Source: Eutypa lata (lineage: Eukaryota > Ascomycota > Sordariomycetes > Xylariales > Diatrypaceae). Taken from it: DNA of 64,000 bases. Below, one piece after another: positions 1 to 12,355 of the stretch. The DNA lies in assembly GCA_022661535.1 (NCBI GenBank), contig JAKULF010000006.1, forward strand, positions 4,087,001-4,151,000, written 5' to 3'. Numbering within the stretch: the stretch's first letter is position 1; each line of letters begins with the position of its first letter. The translations under genes were made by a program, and so were the position numbers. The notes beneath the pieces are model-generated. The model saw nothing but the letters and a program-made list of their open reading frames with translations. It was not told the DNA's origin and searched no databases.

Positions 1-232
1 TACATTTACGCTCAGTTTAAGGAGTCTCGAGTATACTTGCCAGATTCTCTGAAATCGAGGAAGAGTGGCACGACTTCAACCTCCCCATATCAAGTATATA
101 ATATTCAACTCAGCCCTTTTACCCACCATGTCAACAAGGCTCGTTGCTAAGTTAATCAATCAAGAGAACCGATGTCAGTAGAGATGGCGCTGTGGAGGCT
201 GTCTTTTTGAACTCGACGATGATGTACCTCTC

Positions 233-2098
233 ATGGACATTGGGTACAAAGAAGTTAGCGCCGGCGAACATTGGATCGGCAAAGATGAAGTTTCCTTCCC
301 ATTTGATAGACCATTTGATGAGCCATTTGACCGTGACAGTCCTAGCTCCAATAAAGAAAAGCTCATGTTTTCCGCAGATAGAGAATGCGATATATGCAGA
401 TCTATTCTAAATCAACTCATATTATCTGAAGGGGGTTTGGATCTGTTCGCTGATGTACATTGGGCTCGCGGTAAACTTAAAATGTATGGTGGTAAGGGCG
501 TTGACCTTCAACTCTTTGTCGAAGAAGACCACACATTGTATCCAAACTATCCGTTCCAATTCTACCCATTCGTGGATGTTGGAAACTATCCGTCGGGTGA
601 TTCCGACAGTTCGTTGGCCTGGGACAGATTAACACGGTGGTATAACCAATGCCTTCATAATCACCCGAAGTGTCAAGAGCAGCCCGAGCCTTCTTACATG
701 CCCGAGCGACTGCTCTTAATTGAAGGGCATGATCCGGTTCGTGTACGACTTATTAGTGGCGCTAAAAAGCCACCACCACAGTCATATGCTTGTCTAAGCC
801 ACCGATGGGGCCGGGAGACTGAAGAGCATCGATTCACAACTATTAATGCTGAAGCCTTTTACAACGGGATTCCCAATGAGCATTTGTATCTAATGATCAA
901 AGATGCCGTGAAGGTTGCCCATCGGCTTGGAATCCGGTATCTATGGGTCAATTCATTTTGTATTTGTCAAGACGACGGAGACGACTGGCATCGACAAGCA
1001 CCTGAGATGGCATCAATTTACGAAAACGCTGCGATAACAATATCAGCCCTTAGTTGTGGTAGTGAACCTGGGAACAGAACACTATTTTCAAAGTGGCCAC
1101 CCCAGCATACGACTAAACTGTGTACTCGTAGCGGACGAGATATTTTTGCAAGGCTAGTTGAACACAAGCACCATCCTGTTTTCGGCCACTCTAGCGAGCC
1201 GAGGATACTTTTTGGAAATCCGACCGACTACCCCTTGGCACTTAGAGCATGGGTGTACCAAGAGCAAATGCTGTCAAGGAGAACCATTCACTATACGAAA
1301 CGCGAACTCATTTGGGAATGTCGAGAAGCAGTATTGTGCGAGTGCCGTCATGACGAAGACGCTTTGTGCTCTCTAAGTCCTCGGAGCCAGCATCTAACTT
1401 CTAACTCTGCAGGCTGGAAAGAACTTGTCTACGATTATACTGGTAGAGAATTAACGAAAGAAGAAGATAGACTTCCTGCTCTAGCTGGAATTGCACGTCG
1501 TTTTGGTGAAGCGCATGGGTGGACATATGCCGCTGGTTTGTGGAAGGAAGAGATCATGTCACAATTGCTGTGGGCTGCGACTGGCAAGAGGCCCCGGCAA
1601 AGGACTTTCGGAGTACCATCTTGGTCATGGGCATCAGTTCCAAGCTCGGCAAGTTATCCAGCTCAGCATACAGAAGAGAAAGTAGTGATTGATAAGGATA
1701 AGGTCCAGGTGGAGATTATCCCTGGGCCTAATCCTTATGGAATTCCAATTAAGGCGGAGATACAACTCGATGGCCCTTGTGTTTCGGGGACGATTGAACA
1801 CAACAACATGGAGCTGTCTAGTGGTACGGAATTTAAGATGGAAGATGGGTCTATTGAGATATACCATGACTATGATTTCTGGGGATCCGGGGATAATCAG
1901 AGGGTAGGCCCGGGGACCGAAGCGTTATTCTTAGCCATCAGGGCATGTTACATGGACCAATATTCTTATTTGGATGGCTTGATCCTCATATCTATCAGCA
2001 GTTATTACGAACGAGTCGGGTTTGGGAGAACTCCGAACTCTTTCACTGTAAATCGGGATTCACATGTTTGGAAGACAAGAAGAATCACCCTTATCTAG
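233..2098 (+). CDS. HET-domain (heterokaryon incompatibility) protein
   Basis: A single-exon gene of 621 residues. The HET domain (PF06985) runs from about residue 185 to 330. Its first block is YACLSHRWG (185-193) and its second is YLWVNSFCICQDD (236-248), followed by MASIYENAAITISA. The later ...RAWVYQEQMLSRR and DRLPALAGIARRF blocks, and a final SWSWASV, are typical of the C-terminal half of these proteins. An N-terminal CDIC and a later HPKC may bind metal. HET proteins take part in allorecognition and regulated cell death; the partner cannot be inferred here. The second block normally reads YLWIDSLCI: this protein has Asn at position 240 in place of Asp. The reading frame is open throughout, so the gene looks intact. 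The start at 233 is the first Met in frame with the domain. Confidence 0.9.
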   Translation: MDIGYKEVSAGEHWIGKDEVSFPFDRPFDEPFDRDSPSSNKEKLMFSADRECDICRSILNQLILSEGGLDLFADVHWARGKLKMYGGKGVDLQLFVEEDHTLYPNYPFQFYPFVDVGNYPSGDSDSSLAWDRLTRWYNQCLHNHPKCQEQPEPSYMPERLLLIEGHDPVRVRLISGAKKPPPQSYACLSHRWGRETEEHRFTTINAEAFYNGIPNEHLYLMIKDAVKVAHRLGIRYLWVNSFCICQDDGDDWHRQAPEMASIYENAAITISALSCGSEPGNRTLFSKWPPQHTTKLCTRSGRDIFARLVEHKHHPVFGHSSEPRILFGNPTDYPLALRAWVYQEQMLSRRTIHYTKRELIWECREAVLCECRHDEDALCSLSPRSQHLTSNSAGWKELVYDYTGRELTKEEDRLPALAGIARRFGEAHGWTYAAGLWKEEIMSQLLWAATGKRPRQRTFGVPSWSWASVPSSASYPAQHTEEKVVIDKDKVQVEIIPGPNPYGIPIKAEIQLDGPCVSGTIEHNNMELSSGTEFKMEDGSIEIYHDYDFWGSGDNQRVGPGTEALFLAIRACYMDQYSYLDGLILISISSYYERVGFGRTPNSFTVNRDSHVWKTRRITLI

Positions 2099-2589
2099 GT
2101 ACATGGAACGGTGTTTTACAAGGATTGGGGTCTTGTCTTTGGTTTTATTGGTTTTCGTTGGTTTTCGTGTTGCCTTTTAATCCGGGAGTGAATTAAATCG
2201 CGTACGAATTAGCAGCTTGTCATGATATTACATGTTGCTAAGGATTATTTAACTTGTAATATAAAATATGACACATTGGTATTACGTTATGAGTAGTCAT
2301 ATGTGATATAGGGCATTTGGGAGGAAGTTATAATTGTTTGGTTAAACCCGAGCTGTACAGGCGTAATAGGCCTTTGTAAATACCAGAAAAGAATTACATA
2401 AGACCGGCTTTGCCTACACATCACAGAATCTTCAACAAATAAATCAGGAGTAGAATTCATAAGGACATCGATAGACACCCTGGTTTATATATCCTGCTAT
2501 ACAATCTTCATACCATTCTTTATCCTAATCCATAATAGCAAATCCTACTCTGGTAAATACATCCTGGAGTTCTACTTATTCTCCATCAC
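2099..2589. other. Intergenic, convergent 3' ends
   Basis: This gap lies between the 3' end of the HET gene (plus strand) and the 3' end of the P450 gene (minus strand). It is moderately AT-rich and I see no coding sequence or repeat in it. Confidence 0.6.
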
Positions 2590-4500
2590 CTAAAGCTCTA
2601 TCTCGGCTTGGCGTCGGCGCAACAAGACTTTGGCATTCGGATCCGCATCAAGTGAATTTCCAGTAGCTACCGTCCTAGGAATAGACTTCGGATCGGCGAG
2701 CTTCCAGTCATATTTGAGCAAAAGATGGCAAAGAGCGATTTTAACCTCATTGGCCGCAAAGAATCGGCCCGGGCAAGCGTGTTGCCCATGGCCAAAAGCT
2801 ATATGCTCAGGCCTGGTCGTAGCGAGCTGCCAGGCATTCTCATTACCTGGCTGCTCTCGCAGGCGTAGATAACGGTATCCATCAAATTGCTGCGAGTTTG
2901 GGAAGATAGCCGGATCCCACAACGCGTGGCTTGAGACGCCAAGAATTGTCCCCTTGGGGATCGGCGTCCCGTCCGGAAGTTGGGTGTCATCTGTAGCCAC
3001 GCGCGTCATATTCACTGCAAGGGGGGAGGCAAGTTGTTAGACCGAACGGTTTTGACAGTTATAGCGTGAGAGAACTTACCAAGCGAGATCGGCTTCATTC
3101 TTTGGGCCTCTTTGATGACGCTGTCCATCAATTTGAGGTTGTACAGAGTCGTCTTTTTCCACCCTCCCTCCGAAATGACTGATATGATCTCTTCTCGTAA
3201 AGGCGGTAGTATTTGTGGATTCTGTATGATTTCGTACATAGTCTGTGTTAGGAGATCTGTGGTCGTGTGGATGGCCGCTAAGGCCAGGTTGAGCTGCATA
3301 TAAGCAGGATCATATTTGATATTCTTCTGGAGTGAAACCTGCTCGAACCACTCGATAGCATCATCCGACTCGTCTCTCTTGCGGCCCTCTCGGAGAAGTG
3401 TAGCTTTCTCTGCGCGACGCTTCTCGAGCAGAGGGTTAATAATCGACCGGGACTCCCTAAGTTGAGCCCTGACATTTTGCATGCTCGGCAGAAACCAATG
3501 GATGATTGGTCGAACTATCGCAGGATATGATCGTAGATTATGTGCTGCCAGGAAACTGTCGACCGTATAGTTTTTCGTTATCTTGAGCCAAGCGGGATTG
3601 TGGCAAAATTCATCCCCTAAGAACACTTTGGCAGATAGGCGAGCAACAAGGTCGAGAATTCCATCTTTTAGAACCAGCTCATGCCAATCTTAATTTCACC
3701 CATTTTCAGTCAAATATACCCAGATATGCGCAAGTTGAATTCGACCCACATACCTTCAGTGTTGGAAAAAATATCTTCGCAAGCATCAGCGGCTTCTTGT
3801 GATAACGGTATAGTCACCTTGCCTATTGAAGGTTAGTGGCTATCTTCTATTCTCGCTTACTGAGTAGACAAGCAGAGAATGGAGAACGAACCAAGAGCCT
3901 GCGTTAGCTTGGTTCGGACCATGTCAACAATGAGGGTGTTTTTTGTACCCTCATGGAAGGGCTCGAAACCAGGCACATTGACAGATAGTAGCTTTATTTA
4001 CACACACTAATGTCAGCAGCCGCTCGACCAAAAAACAGCCATAATACAGAATAACGTACCTCCCGAGTGAAAGCGGAAAAGCTCAAGTTCACATCATTAC
4101 GGATGCCATCGGCCAGGCTAGGTGGTAGAACGAGCATCTCCCCAACGTCGGCGATGACACGGAATGGAGTCGATGAACCAACCTGTGTTTAAATTTAGAT
4201 AGGTTTTCCTTTTGTTTAGTTAACGTACAGTTAAAATTAGATACATACCTGCTTGAAGCCAAGATTGATAATATCACGGGCCTTCTCCATGAACGCTTGT
4301 CTTGCCTTGTCATCCCCGAAGTCCCAGACCGACTTCTTCGTGATGAGAGTGTACTTAGACAAGCTATTGGGCTTCATAAAATACGAAGCAAGTAGTATCA
4401 AGATGGCGACTGTAACCCAAGGCGATAGAGAGTGGAGGGGAATAACTGAGTGCTGTAGCGTCTCTGTCCATGACAGACTGTTGCTTAGAGTGGAAGCCAT
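2590..4500 (-). CDS. Cytochrome P450 monooxygenase, CYP503/CYP68-type (ent-kaurene-oxidase-like)
   Basis: Six exons can be joined on the minus strand: 4500-4249, 4182-4060, 3991-3892, 3822-3754, 3688-3080 and 3014-2590. The introns are 65-69 bp and the product is 525 residues, the normal length for a microsomal fungal P450. The N-terminus has a membrane anchor (VTVAILILLASYFM). The I-helix has AAIHTTTD (320-326), with His where many P450s carry Asp/Glu. The ExxR motif is KEAQR (E375, R378). The heme loop is FGHGQHACPG, with Cys465 as the iron ligand. The blocks GTILGVSSHALWDP and DGYRYLRLR resemble fungal terpenoid oxidases such as ent-kaurene oxidase. That subfamily acts on terpene or polyketide scaffolds, but no terpene synthase lies nearby, so the substrate is unknown. 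Two of the introns end in AAG rather than CAG or TAG. Confidence 0.88.
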
Positions 4501-7075
4501 AGTTTCAAATCAAATTTTTTTTTTTGAATAACAAGAGACAACTAGATGGTTGAATTGATAGTAGCATTGATTGGAAAACATGACGCGGCTGGGTACCAGT
4601 CTATCTAATATAGACATCGTGCTGTGTAAGATATCGACCTCTTTCACCGTTTTGTGGAGGAATATAATGAAATGCACAAGTCGGATTGTGAAGCATCCGA
4701 GATGATATAGAGCATTGGATAGCTGCAGCCTGTGCTCATGTGGATATGTAGCCATAACTTTCAAATCGTTTGTCTACGTTGTGAAGTAAAGAAACGCGGT
4801 AGCGGAGTCATTATTGGCCCGCCGAATAAGAAACTGTAGTAAATAACTATAGAACAAGGGTGCTGTTATAGTTTCCGATTGCCGCGAACATAAGAACCTC
4901 CGCCGGACGGCGATCAACGAAGTTCCCGAGTTATGTACGGTTTTGTCGCTATAGTAAATACTGGACACAGCGGGGCCGTGCTTAATGACCTGGGGCATAA
5001 CTTTTAAGCACTCTCGGGAATTACCTGGAGTCCGTTAGCTTGACTGCATACTACGGTATTATGGGTAGGTCTTAGCATTCCGGTAGATCTTATTCGCTAA
5101 GCTAGTTGTTAAGCATAAGAGCTTTGCGGAAGGTGTTTGAGATAGTTCGAGTATAGCCTGAAGATCAGCGATGAAAACGTATTAAAGCCGGAATAATAAT
5201 GCAGCCCACCAGATAGACATATCCGATAGTGTGCCAAAACTTCGGCTTGATACCGTAGTATTCACCTCATGACAGCACGATCCTATACATGACTAAGTTA
5301 AATACCCATGTTGGAAGACTGATCAATCACCTGGAACATAGAGGCAATCTTTGGATCCACGACCACGTACTAGTTAGTCATGTTCTGGTAATGAAACGAT
5401 CTGCTAGTGAACATTGGCGCGGCAGTTGGACTGATACTAGAAATACGCTACGATGGTCTTACAACTTTCTTGCCACGATGACGGTAGTCACGATGACTAC
5501 ATCTGAAACGAGTCGCCCCGGTTTATAGGAAGACCTGGGCCCCCACGCTTTGGGCTTTCCCGAATGCGAACTCGACTGTAAAACTGTGCCGAAAAGATTG
5601 TGGGGGAAAACTTAACAGACTCTTGCTTGTACTTTCCTTCTAACACTACAACACTTAATTATGAATCATAATGATTGATATGAAGGTAGTAATTTCAAAC
5701 GAACAGGTTCTTGGTCAATGGAAGTTGAAACCATGTAGGTATTATTGTTGATTGATAAAACCCTGTTATTGATCTAAAAATATCAAGACAAGTGTTGATA
5801 TCTTTGCTACCTAATCGTCGGCTTAGGATATGGAAAGGGGGACGGATACCGGGCATCATTGGTGACGCAGCAGATGTAACCCTCGTCATGGCCCGCATTG
5901 GAGCCTTAACAAAAGATTGGTTTATAGATTTCGTATGAGGTACAACTGCATATGCTTTCGTATTCGTATTGTGAACGAAAGACACTGTCGTATCTAATAC
6001 GAAAACGAAACTTAGATACTGGTCAGAAAGGCAATGGGCTTTGCTCCAGGGCGAGTCTATTCCATCCCGCCTCCACGTAACTGCAACATCTTCTCTCGAT
6101 CCGTTTATGCATGTCCAACCACCACCCGCTGCAGACTTCTACGGCAGGTTTTCAAGTCTGAATTTTTTTAAATAATGACCTCTATTTCATAATCTACCAT
6201 AACTTATTTAAGCAATACGACGCTCTGGGAACAGCAGATCTCCTGCGCCGAACGGGATCCATAACCTGGCGAGCCTAGGTTCAATGCAGACCTGGTCTCT
6301 AAGCGAACTAGGAACCGCTCTATATCGAACTGTAGAGGATCACTCTGGAGGGCCGCCATGCCTTATTCTATCTAGGCTACCGCGTTGAAATGCGTCACGT
6401 CCGAAGCATGAGGGAGTACTCACCTCGCGGTACCGTGTACCCTTCGAATATGATATCTTGGGTACTCTACGACTCGGATCACATCGGTTGAAATACAAAA
6501 ACGAAAGACATTTGCCGTTCTTCCAATGGCCAATAATGATATCACCAAACCCGGAGAGACACGGGTGAAGTTTCTAGCTTGAGGAACCGTTGTTACCATA
6601 TAAGTTGCATTATGCAGGGATAAAATACGCTGGGCTACTGCGTTCCCCCAATGTGTAGTCAACGGTGAGATTGAAACCTGACTTGCCAAGCAATTAACTA
6701 GAAAACCGACAGTTTACTGTATTGGTCGGATCAAGCCTACATGCATATGCATAGGCATAGTGTTTTCTTATCTCCGGTTAGTAGGCTACCTTCTTGCAGC
6801 TGTTGCAAATGGTGGGTAGCAACGCGGCCTCGTTCTCTAGAAGTTGGCGCTTATATACCTTGTAGCTACAGGTGCGATTGGTCATTTTGTCCATTTCGCA
6901 TATAGATAGCGCAACAGTGATTGGCTGTGAAAAACTTGCTAATCGGATTCAGCTGCAATGCATTTCTTTTCCCCTCATTAATATTGTAGCATCCCTTGAG
7001 TGCCATTACCACCCTTCCGTTACTTCGGCCTCCGGTATTGATTCGGCCTCCGGTATTTAGAACTCACCGGAACAA
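4501..7075. other. Long intergenic region without recognisable genes
   Basis: There are 2.6 kb between the P450 and SDR starts. Small open frames occur here (for example 4510-4764 minus, 5695-5985 minus, 6420-6689 minus), but none shows a domain, a convincing splice pattern or protein-like composition. Short poly-T tracts occur near 4517. Apart from the tandem repeat at the SDR promoter I see nothing definite. Confidence 0.5.
7024..7059. repeat. Two tandem copies of an 18-bp unit in the SDR promoter
   Basis: The unit TTCGGCCTCCGGTATTGA is present at 7024-7041 and again at 7042-7059, where the last positions change from GA to TA. The second copy ends 16 bp before the SDR start codon. Each copy contains GGCCTCCGG, so the pair could be a binding site for a GC-motif regulator. 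That role is inference. Confidence 0.75.
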
Positions 7076-8028
7076 ATGCCCATGTCTCCCAAGACTATTC
7101 TAGTGACGGGCTGCTCCGGCGGTGGTATCGGCGCCGCAATTGCCCTCGAGCTAACCAAACGAGGACATTACGTTTTCGCGACGGCACGTACCGTATCCAA
7201 AATACCTGCAAAGCTCTCTGAGGCCTCAAACGTCACCGTTCTACCTCTCGACGTGACATCGCCCCCATCTATCGCGGAGGCCGTTCAAGCCGTCACCGCC
7301 AGCGGCCGTCCACTCGATGTGCTGTTTAATAATGCTGGCGCAGGATACACAATGCCCATGCTAGACGTCGACGTGGACAAGGCCAAGCAGGTCTACGAGG
7401 TGAACGTCTGGGGTGTGGTCCGCACTGTGCAGGCTTTTGCTGGACTTCTGATTAAAACAAGAGGGCGTGTCGTCAATCTGAGTACTTGTGGTGCCGCTGT
7501 GAATACTCCATGGATAGGTATTTGTCTTGCCTTATGTGTTGACCTCTACACTGTTCTGCTAGTCAGTGGTAGTACTGATTTTACTGTTTTCCTTCTTGGA
7601 TAGCCGCATACTGCTCTTCTAAAGCTGCCCTCACATGTATATCCGAGACGCTTCGCCTAGAGCTGTCTCCCTTCGGTGTCAGCGTGGCCACCGTAATGGC
7701 CGGTGTTGTTGCGTCGCATTTCCACGATAACGAACCAGGATTCAAGCTACCGGAGGGGTCGCGGTACGCATTCATCGAGGATATCATCGCTGGCTGGGCA
7801 AGCGGCAAGTCCAAGCCGGGCGGATGCTCAGCTGAAAAGTTTGCCGAGCTCCTGGTTGAAGACATAGTGGGCAATGGAAAGGATGGGTTGTCCTGGAAGG
7901 GGCCCCATGCTGGTGGAATAAGGTTCCTTTCGACGTGGCTTCCGAGCTGGTGTCAGGACGCCGCTATGAGCATTAACCAAGGACTGAAGGAGCTATCGCA
8001 AAACATAGCTGGGAAGGAGAAGAGCTGA
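7076..8028 (+). CDS. Short-chain dehydrogenase/reductase, AYR1-like
   Basis: There are two exons, 7076-7517 and 7604-8028, separated by an 86-bp intron, giving 288 residues. The NAD(P)-binding motif is TGCSGGGIG near the N-terminus, followed by NNAG. The catalytic YxxxK is restored only by splicing (AAYCSSKAA, with the Tyr just after the junction), which strongly supports the intron. The pattern of a single Rossmann domain with about 290 residues and the VTGCSxGGIG start resembles 1-acyl-dihydroxyacetone-phosphate reductases and related oxidoreductases. The exact substrate cannot be told from sequence. It stands alone between a long gap and a convergent Rieske gene. A second in-frame Met lies two codons downstream (position 7082). 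Confidence 0.87.
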
Positions 8029-8364
8029 TCCCGTGGATTTTCAAACCCAAAGTTTTACTAGAAAGATTATCAGCGTCAAATACCAATGAGGTGTGTTGAT
8101 GTGTTGTTGCAAATGTCAATGTGAGCTTGTCATAAACGGGTTCTGAATTAACTTACTCAGATTAGGCTAATATGCTATATGCCAGGATGTGAGTCTCCTT
8201 TGTCTAAAAACATCTCATTCTAGTGATTTGACTTGAACTACCCCCTACTTGCTCGCAAGATCAACCATAACTGATGCCGACTAACATACCCATCCACCCT
8301 AGTGATAGATGACTAAGCATCACCATCAACCACCCTTATCACTCATGCATCCCATAACATAAAA
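8029..8364. other. Intergenic between convergent SDR and Rieske genes
   Basis: This gap of about 340 bp lies between two 3' ends. No coding signal or repeat was seen. Confidence 0.6.
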
Positions 8365-9222
8365 CTACCCGAGTCTCTGCTTCCTCCTCACCCAGACCTC
8401 TTTCTCATCCTCCTTTCCCCTCTCTTTCTCCTCTTCTCCTTCAGTAAAGCTGGATCCGGACACCGGCCGCAGTTCTAGCTCCCACACGCCTAACCGGTAG
8501 GTTCCGCGGTCTGCCTGCCCCGTATGCAGGTCGAAGGACCAGCCGTGCTTGGGACACGTTAGGCCGCTGCTAAGAACGATGCCGAAGTCCTCGATGTCAA
8601 ATGGCGTACCATTTGAGAGCGAGTAAGAAGAGTGGGGACAGCGCTGTAGAATGATGTTGTGAGTAAGGAGCTCCCTTTCCCCTCATTTTCAACATTCGAT
8701 GCCTTTGCTTTTTTCTCCCACCGCAAAGGGGTGAAAAACAGATGTTTCAAAACGCGCGTGTATATAGAGATTGATCCGTCGATGTAACCAAGTGGTCTTT
8801 GTCTAAAGAGCAGGGGATCTGGCTAGAAAAGCTGCAGAGACAAGGAGAGAGGGGAAACTCACATTATCAACAGCGTGAAATTTCCCCTTGTACTGAAAAA
8901 CAAGCACTTGATCCCTCATGCTCTTTACATACGCGGCTGACCCCGCGTCCTCGGGCGCTATTTCTTCGACGTCATCCTCATTAAGATTGAGACCTGCTCC
9001 CCCTAGCCCCGCCGTCGGTCGTGGGATGCGGAAGACCCTACATCCCGCCGCACTACTGCTATCGGCGCAGGAGCGCTTCTCCGCCAAGCTCTCTACGTCC
9101 GCACTATCGACGTTGGGGAACGACGATGCGAGACCGACAAATGTCCAGGAGGCGCCCGCTCCTCCTCTGCTAGACGCAAAGGAATTGGCCTGGAATGGCG
9201 TTCCGACGATGGTCGTTGCCAT
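8365..9222 (-). CDS. Rieske [2Fe-2S]-domain protein
   Basis: There are two exons, 9222-8863 and 8643-8365, giving 212 residues. The intron is 219 bp, long for this window. The cluster ligands come from the second exon: C122-P-H124 and C150-P-K-H153, so the spacing between the two pairs is 25 residues, wider than the 15-17 usual in Rieske ferredoxins. The upstream part (VLVFQYKGKFHAVDN) is the standard beta-strand start of a Rieske domain. No oxygenase catalytic domain follows, so this is probably a small electron-transfer protein. The first 80 residues are low complexity and could include a targeting sequence. The Lys/Glu-rich C-terminal tail is not part of the fold. Confidence 0.8.
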
Positions 9223-10139
9223 TTAAAGGGGCCGGTTGTGTGGGGGCTGACGATAGCTCTCGGGAAATTCCTGCATACAGCACAGTGTGCAGGTTTTGTA
9301 GGCTGATTGCGCTTAGTTAAATGCACTGGGGTGCCTACGGGGAGATATGCCGTCCTGGTTGGCAATTTTTCTTGATAGGCAGATCAAATTCGCTGTAAGG
9401 ATCGATGTGGTGTGATATTCGGTATTATTGATATACATTGAGGATCTCTGTTCTGCCGTGTGTATGATTGAGTCATCTGCTGATAGTATGGGATAGAAAT
9501 ATGATGGTGGCGCTGATGAGTTTTGGGCCGCACCTCATACAGTGCATTTCAAACTAGTCGGGCAATCTCCACACTGTATACATAAAAATGTTCTACTTAC
9601 TCCTAACCATAGCAGGACTTTCTAATATACCTTGGGGAAACAGCTCCAACACAACGGCATACTTTATTCTTACAATATATTACGTAACATATAAGTAACA
9701 TCATGATTCATGGCCACGAGGCCACTTGGCTAAAACGCTGTTGTAATAAGTTTTCTCCCCTCATCAATGAGAATCTCGGGAGGGAATAAACGAGGAATAT
9801 TTTCAGGCTGTTGTTACCGAAATGGGTGATCCTCTAAGAATAAAGGAAAGGGGAGTGTATTAACCACATAAGCAACGCTGATTGGAAGTTTCAACATCTG
9901 TATTTGCCGACCGCGTGCCACTATTTAGATACACGGCTTAACTTGACTACTCGACTAGATAACTAAACTGTATTGTCTAGCTACTCTCAATCCGATCACT
10001 GAGGGTTGAAAAAAAAGGAGCGGGGATTGCGATACACAACAAGCGTGCCAGTAATTAGCTAGAAGAAGTACAAAACGGATAAGAACAATTACAAGGCTGC
10101 AAAAGTTTTAACCATATAAGGCGAATTAAACGCTAGATT
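9223..10139. other. Intergenic, left shoulder of AT-rich island
   Basis: This is the promoter side of the Rieske gene, followed by sequence that grows steadily AT-richer towards 10,140. I see no gene. Confidence 0.55.
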
Positions 10140-10699
10140 TACATATAGGTTTACTTTTATTATAGTTTCGAATTAAAGTGTCTCGGGCCCACTTTAAAAT
10201 CTTAACAATATATACTTTTTTAAATAACTTTAATATAACGCGTTTTTTTAAATTAACGATATAATTCGTAATTTATAAAATTATTTTATAAAATTATATA
10301 ATTTATTTTTTTAATAAAATTATATAAATTTAATTTATATATTAAAAATTTAATTTATTTAATAAAATTATATAAATTTAATTAAAATTATATAAACTTA
10401 ATTTATTTAATTATTTAATTACGTTATATTATTATTTAATTTAATTTATTTATTTATAAATTTAATTTTTTTAACGTTTTATTACGTATTAATTTAATTA
10501 TAATTTAATTATATAAAAAACTTTTAAATAATTCGTTATTATTTATTTTAAAGTTTAAGCTTTATAATAATTATTAATTAATAATAATTATAATTAAATT
10601 ATAATTAATTAATATTTTTAATTTAACGATTTAAGTTTTTATTAATTAATAATTATCGTTAATTAATTATAAAAGTTAAATTCGTTATTATTAATAATA

Positions 10700-10900
10700 A
10701 AAATAATAAAAAATAATAATAAAAGTAAATATAATATTTATTAAAAAATAATAAGTTTTTAAAGTTTTTATTATATATAAATAAAGTTATAAAGTTATAA
10801 TTTAATTTATTTTAATTATTTAAATAAAAGATTTTATATTTAATAATAAATATAAAATTTAAACTTTTTAATAATATTTAATTATATTTTATATATTAAT
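10700..10900 (+). repeat. 201-bp direct repeat, copy A
   Basis: This segment matches 12155-12355 at a constant offset of 1455 bp with no gaps and, by eye, about six differences in 201 positions (roughly 97 percent). Several of the differences are G to A or C to T in copy B. Confidence 0.85.
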
Positions 10901-11013
10901 ATAATAATAATTTTTTTAATAATATATTTAAAACTTATATATTTAAAATTTATATATTTAAAACGATAATTATAAAAAGTTTTTAAAACGAAAAGTTTAT
11001 TATAAAAAATAAT

Positions 11014-11125
11014 ACGATTAAATATTTAATTTAATAATTAAAAAAATAAAAACGATTAAATATTTAATTTAATAATTAAAAAAATATAATAATTAAATAT
11101 TTAATTTAATAATTAAAGAAATAAA
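11014..11125 (+). repeat. Three-copy tandem repeat, period 37-38 bp
   Basis: A unit containing ATTAAATATTTAATTTAATA begins at 11017, 11055 and 11092. The first two copies also share a preceding ACG. The copies differ by a few bases. Confidence 0.8.
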
Positions 11126-12154
11126 ACATTAACGATATAATTTATAATAATATTAAAAGAAAACTTAAATAATAAATTAAAAAGTTATAAAATTAAATTA
11201 AATAATTATTAATTAACGAAAATAAAATTAATAATAATAAAAAAAACGAAAATAAAATTAAAAAATTAACGAAGTTAATTATATATTTAAATTAAATTAA
11301 CTTTATTTTTAAAATAATTAACGAAAATTAATTATAAAGCGATAATAATTAAAAAATATAAAAGGTTTTTTTTTAAATAATTTTAAAAAATATTAAATTT
11401 TAAAACGATAATAATAATAAGTTTATTAAAGTTAACGAAGTTAAAATCGTAAATATTATTATTAATAATATTAAAAGTAATTTTTTAATTATCGTTATAA
11501 ATATTAAAAAAAAACGAAAATATGTATAATTTTAAAAAATTATACGAAAATTATAATATTAAATAAAAATTAAATTTATAAATATAATTATAATATATTA
11601 AATAAAATAAAAAATAAACGATATTAAATTACGTTATTAAATTTAAACGTTTAATTTAACGTATTATAAAAGTTAAAATATTAATAAATTTAAATTAATA
11701 ATTAATAATATTTATTTAATTAATTAAAAATATTATTAATATTATAATTTAAAAATTATATATTAAAAAAATAATTTAATAAATATTAAATATAACGATA
11801 AATTAAATATATAACGATTTCGTTATTAAATTTTAAAATAAAATAATAATAATAATAATAATAATTATAAAATTTAAAAAAATAATAAATTTAAATAAAA
11901 TAAAAATAATTAATTGTATTATTTTAAATATAAAAAATATAATTATTTATAAAAAGATTATTTAAAAAATTAAAACGAAAACGAAAATAATATATTTATT
12001 AATAATAACGAAGTTATTATTTTAATTAAAGTATTTAATTTATATAAAAAATTAATTTATAATATATAAAAAAATATTCGAAAAAAAAACATTAATAAAA
12101 ATAATAATAACTTTAAAATAATAATTATTTTATTATAAAAAAATATTAATAATT

Positions 12155-12355
12155 AAAATAATAAAAAATAATAATAAAAGTAAATATAATATTTATTAAA
12201 AAATAATAAATTTTTAAAGTTTTTATTATATATAAATAAAGTTATAAAGTTATAATTTAATTTATTTTAATTATTTAAAAAAAAATTTTTATATTTAATA
12301 ATAAATATAAAATTTAAATTTTTTAATAATATTTAATAATATTTTATATATTAAT
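12155..12355 (+). repeat. 201-bp direct repeat, copy B
   Basis: This is the partner of 10700-10900, in the same orientation. It has slightly fewer G and C than copy A, as expected if RIP advanced further in this copy. Confidence 0.85.

Noticed and set aside
8918..9226. A 102-codon open frame opposite the Rieske gene
   Set aside because: Antisense shadow of the low-complexity N-terminus; no domain.
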